DNA of 64,000 nt. Origin: Caryophanales bacterium. GTDB lineage: Bacteria; Bacillota; Bacilli; Bacillales; Amphibacillaceae. The position numbers and the translations under genes were made by a program. A model generated the notes under the pieces. It worked only from the letters and a program-made list of their open reading frames with translations. It ran no database searches and was not told where the DNA came from. Shown piece by piece: positions 62,201 through 64,000 of this stretch. The stretch is from contig JARIBO010000048.1 of the NCBI GenBank assembly GCA_029257405.1, positions 1 through 64,000 of the forward strand. The letters run 5' to 3'. The first letter of the stretch is position 1. Every line of letters begins with the position of its first letter.

Positions 62201-62401
62201 TTAAAAAAAGACGCTGCTTTTGGCGTTTATAGTGAACAAGAAGATAGTTTAGCAAGGGAAAAAGGACTAGCATATAATCTCATGATTATTTCAGCTGAAG
62301 AAACATTAAAAGCATTAGCGAAAATAAGTCTTGCGAAAAACGATGTTGTATCAATTTATCAAAGAAATAATCAAAAACAGAAAGAAGGCATTTTAAGATG
62401 A
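59261..62401 (+). CDS. carB: carbamoyl-phosphate synthase large subunit
   Basis: A 1046-residue synthase that makes carbamoyl phosphate from bicarbonate, ammonia and two ATP. It has two ATP-grasp halves (about residues 1-545 and 550-930), each with SGPI-IGQ and NNNP motifs, and a short C-terminal MGS-like regulatory domain. The GQAAEFDYAGTQA and GQGVEFDYCSVQ segments head the halves. Its place among arg genes marks it as arginine-linked. No small glutaminase subunit (CarA) is encoded beside it. GGGGG precedes ATG 59261. It overlaps argF by four bases. Confidence 0.95.
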   Translation: MPKDKSINTVLVIGSGPIIIGQAAEFDYAGTQACVTLKEAGCKVILINNNPATIMTDNKVADVVYFEPLTIENIEKIIQKENPDGLLATVSGQTGLNLAFDLSDQGMIEKYNLTVLGTSIESIMRGEDRDKFKQLMNKINEPIPESEIVANLEEAKAFSERVSFPIIIRPAYTLGGSGGGIATDEFTFTELVTSGLRASPINQCLIEKSIAGWKEIEMEVIRDKADNCVVICHMENIDPVGIHTGDSVVVSPVQTLSNNELTMLKEASKNIVREVGIIGACNVQLALDPRSLDYFVIEINPRVSRSSALASKATGYPIAKIATKLSLGYTLDEMIDQKTGKTFAEYEPELDYVIVKFPRFPFDKFKSANRLLGTQMKATGEVMAIGNNLKLAIQKGIRSLELQTNGLYLKELKDSSIEELEKLNINADDRRFFAVLEAFKRGVNLEHIQQTTQINEYFLKEMSDLVELDKEIDTLSANDITTENLLTYKQAGFTDELLAAKLKINLADMKELRTKLAVYPKINQIDAKTYKTDNLDAYYYLNWQKDKEVSQVSNKEKVLIIGSGPIRIGQGVEFDYCSVQSILELQGNNYETILINNNPSTVSTDFEIADKLYFEPITVEDALNIIEYEHIEKVFIQFGGQTSINLASGLEAAGINLIGTSNHAINQFEDRDLFYQFMKQINLPHIPGKTVYSREDLIQKVTEFGYPVLLRPSFVIGGQGMLVLKNEQDLDDYLNQIKQTKTFPILLDAYYPGLEIEVDVLTDNKEVLIPGIFEHIERAGVHSGDSMAVTPPINISNDLKEQVLTYAKKIAVGAEFTGIFNIQFVYYEGMLYVLEVNPRASRTVPVMSKVTETNMVGIAVQLILGKELKECTQKINLMEEAPFYTIKAPVFSTHKLPGVDPKLVPEMKSTGELIAIDADYEMCLQKAFIWNEPLAKQFINGKKEIYVAKELNYYNELDEALNNLDIKLVYESEIDNLTEWLKKDAAFGVYSEQEDSLAREKGLAYNLMIISAEETLKALAKISLAKNDVVSIYQRNNQKQKEGILR

Positions 62402-63351
62402 GTGAATCAAAATTAGGTCTAAAATTAAAAGAACAATTTAAAGGAAAAGATTTTTTAAAAATCAGCGACTATACAAAAGAAGAGTTAACAGATTTAATAA
62501 ATTATGCAATCGAACTTAAAGAAATGCAAAAGTCAGGTGTACCTCATGAATTACTAAAAGGTAAAACACTTGCAATGATATTTGAAAAATCATCTATCCG
62601 TACGCGTGTCTCTTTTGAAACGGGAATTATTCAGTTAGGTGGTCATGCATTATTTTTAAGTAAAGATGATGTCCATTCAGGAGAAGCGGTTTCTGATACA
62701 GCTGAAGTTTTATCAAGATACGTAGATGGGATTATGATTCGAACTTTCGGTCATGATATTGTCGATGAATTAGCAGTCAATGCTTCAATTCCAATTATTA
62801 ATGGTCTAACAGATGATTCTCATCCATGCCAAGTTTTAGCAGATTTACTCACGATTTATGAACAGAAAGGTACATTTGAAAATTTAAAACTGGCTTATGT
62901 TGGTGATGGTAATAACGTTTCTCAGTCTTTAATTATGGGTTGTGCTATTATGGGAATCGATTGTTATGTTGCGGGTCCTAAAAATAATGAAGTGAAGTCT
63001 GAAATTATTGAAAAAGCTAAAGCAAAGGCTAAAGAATCCGGTGCTCAAATTATTGAAACAAATGATCCTGTTGTCGCTGCAGAAAATGCAGATATTATTT
63101 ATACAGATGTGTGGACGAGTATGGGTTGGCAGGGCGATAAGACAAATCGATTAAAAGAGTTTGAAGGTTATCAAGTAAATGAAGCATTAGCGAAGCATGC
63201 TAAAGCAGATTATATATTTATGCATTGTTTACCAGCAGTACGTGGTGAAGAGGTAGCTAAAGAAGTAATTGATGGAAGCAATTCGGTTGTATTTGATCAA
63301 GCGGAAAATAGATTACATGCACAAAAATCAGTTATGGCTACATCAATGTAA
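62398..63351 (+). CDS. argF: ornithine carbamoyltransferase
   Basis: A 317-residue enzyme that carbamoylates ornithine to citrulline. HCLPAVRGEEV carries the active-site cysteine, and DDSHPCQVLAD is standard. The carbamoyl-phosphate loop, usually STRTR, reads SIRTR (FEKSSIRTRVSFE), a threonine-to-isoleucine change. It starts within the end of carB (ATGA overlap) and ends the operon at a strong bidirectional terminator. argG and argH are not in this window. The cluster does not include arcA or arcC, so this is the anabolic enzyme. Confidence 0.93.
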   Translation: MSESKLGLKLKEQFKGKDFLKISDYTKEELTDLINYAIELKEMQKSGVPHELLKGKTLAMIFEKSSIRTRVSFETGIIQLGGHALFLSKDDVHSGEAVSDTAEVLSRYVDGIMIRTFGHDIVDELAVNASIPIINGLTDDSHPCQVLADLLTIYEQKGTFENLKLAYVGDGNNVSQSLIMGCAIMGIDCYVAGPKNNEVKSEIIEKAKAKAKESGAQIIETNDPVVAAENADIIYTDVWTSMGWQGDKTNRLKEFEGYQVNEALAKHAKADYIFMHCLPAVRGEEVAKEVIDGSNSVVFDQAENRLHAQKSVMATSM

Positions 63352-63387
63352 AAAAACGAGTTCACATTATGTGAACTCGTTTTTTAG
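63350..63387. terminator. bidirectional terminator
   Basis: AAAAAACGAGTTCACAT pairs with ATGTGAACTCGTTTTTT. It serves argF and the convergent ilvE; the ilvE stop codon lies in the T-run. Confidence 0.93.
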
Positions 63388-64000
63388 TCTACTTTTACTG
63401 TCCAATCAAATGTATCATCTGTTCTACCATATTGAATATCACTTAATGATTCATAAAGTTTCTTAGCTACTGGACCTGTTTCGCCGTTATTAATAATAAT
63501 ATCTTCGTCTAACCATGTTAATTGACCAATTGGAGAAATAACAGCTGCAGTACCTGTTCCGAAAGCTTCTTCTAGACTACCATTTTTAGCAGCGTCATAA
63601 ACCTCTTGGATTGAAATACGACGTTCAGTAACAGGTGTACCCCAATGCTCTAGCATTTGAATGACAGAGTCTCTTGTAATACCAGGTAAAATACTACCAT
63701 GTAAATTAGGTGTAACAATTTCGCCATTTATTTTAAAGAAAATATTCATGCTTCCAACTTCTTCAATGTATTTCTTCTCAACACCGTCTAACCAAAGAAC
63801 CTGGGCAAATCCTCTTTCGCTAACGATTTCAGAAGCAGCTAAACTAGCAGCATAATTTCCGCCTGTTTTTGCTTCGCCTGTCCCGCCGGTAACTGCGCGA
63901 ACATATTTATCTTCAACAGCAATTTTAACCGGATTAATACCTTCTTTATAATAAGCACCAACAGGTGATAAAATGATCATGAATTTATAGTTTTTAGAAG
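63384..64000 (-). CDS. ilvE: branched-chain amino acid aminotransferase, C-terminal part
   Basis: The frame continues off the right edge; about 204 C-terminal residues are visible, beginning SKNYKFMIILSPVGAYY. This is a fold-type IV PLP enzyme that transaminates leucine, isoleucine and valine. Visible hallmarks are the PLP-region TGGTGEAKTGGNYAASL (with the lysine in AKTGGNYA), QVLWLDGVEKKYIEEVGSMN and the terminal EAFGTGTAAVISPIG. The family is about 355 residues long, so the N-terminal 150 or so lie outside the window. It is convergent with argF. Confidence 0.92.
   Translation of the reverse strand, partial: SKNYKFMIILSPVGAYYKEGINPVKIAVEDKYVRAVTGGTGEAKTGGNYAASLAASEIVSERGFAQVLWLDGVEKKYIEEVGSMNIFFKINGEIVTPNLHGSILPGITRDSVIQMLEHWGTPVTERRISIQEVYDAAKNGSLEEAFGTGTAAVISPIGQLTWLDEDIIINNGETGPVAKKLYESLSDIQYGRTDDTFDWTVKVD

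Noticed and set aside
1-64000. Search by eye for CRISPR arrays, transposases, tRNA or rRNA genes, prophage or defence modules
   Set aside because: No regularly spaced repeats, transposase motifs, RNA-gene signatures or phage genes were seen; gene content is core metabolic and transport.

Overview
This is a contiguous stretch of AT-rich chromosome from a low-GC Gram-positive bacterium (Bacillota, order Bacillales or Caryophanales). Gene content, AAGGAGG-type ribosome binding sites, a proline T-box, TPP riboswitches, a Bacillus-style Fur box, frequent TTG/GTG starts and an argCJBD-carB-argF cluster all fit. Housekeeping proteins of staphylococcal type, together with a b(o/a)3-type terminal oxidase, suggest a halotolerant member or relative of the Staphylococcaceae. 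That placement is inference; there is no rRNA here. I see no insertion sequence, prophage, CRISPR array, tRNA or compositional island. The region reads as compact core chromosome, with convergent genes commonly sharing one bidirectional terminator.

Layout. 1-3.5 kb: end of an Eis-like acetyltransferase, then a three-gene oxidase operon (a 51-residue subunit IIa, subunit II, subunit I). 3.5-6.4 kb: a thiamine operon thiW-thiD-thiM-thiE on the minus strand behind a TPP riboswitch and its terminator. 6.4-8.1 kb: a PutP-type symporter translationally coupled to a 36-residue membrane peptide. 8.3-15 kb: a cupin, a small membrane protein, a reductase/epimerase, and a LysR regulator divergent from a thiolase/3-oxoacid CoA-transferase operon, then YpsA and a GDPD enzyme. 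15.2-20.2 kb: a DASS dicarboxylate carrier, then a proline-specific T-box in front of proB-proA-FAH hydrolase. 20.2-25.6 kb: a CtaM-like DUF420 protein; a gap with a consensus promoter, a near-perfect Fur box and a C-rich-loop terminator that looks like an iron-responsive small RNA; a GNAT, Ung, YhdT-PanF and a class II aldolase. 25.6-37.2 kb: a CofE-family ligase, a deoxyribonucleotidase, a BaiN-like flavoprotein, CBS protein, aldehyde dehydrogenase, D-amino acid aminotransferase, NCS2 purine permease, class I aminotransferase and a DUF819 protein. 37.3-45.1 kb: thioesterase, DUF1054, an operon of unknown small proteins, a GlsB-like stress protein, AI-2E transporter, NadX, DinB, Yip1, a lipoprotein, Ogt and a HAD phosphatase. 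45.2-54.8 kb: thiT with a second TPP riboswitch, a LysR regulator divergent from a Na+/H+ antiporter, DMT and paired SMR exporters, CtaB, a PurC-like enzyme, a succinate CoA-transferase and an asparaginase. 54.8-64 kb: the arginine operon argC-J-B-D-carB-argF, lacking carA, and the end of ilvE.

The genes point to an amino-acid-using aerobe. It imports proline, pantothenate, dicarboxylates and thiamine precursors, makes proline and arginine under RNA and probable ArgR control, and handles acetoacetate and acetate through CoA-transferases. Haem-oxidase genes are dispersed over three loci (oxidase subunits, ctaM, ctaB).

The observation I rate highest is the candidate Fur-controlled small RNA at about 20903-21053 (minus strand). 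Next are apparent non-canonical start codons (ATC at 39256, ATT at 41406), the arginine operon without a carbamoyl-phosphate synthase small subunit, and the small accessory membrane proteins paired with both sodium-solute symporters. Family assignments are from my own recognition of sequence motifs; no database search was run.
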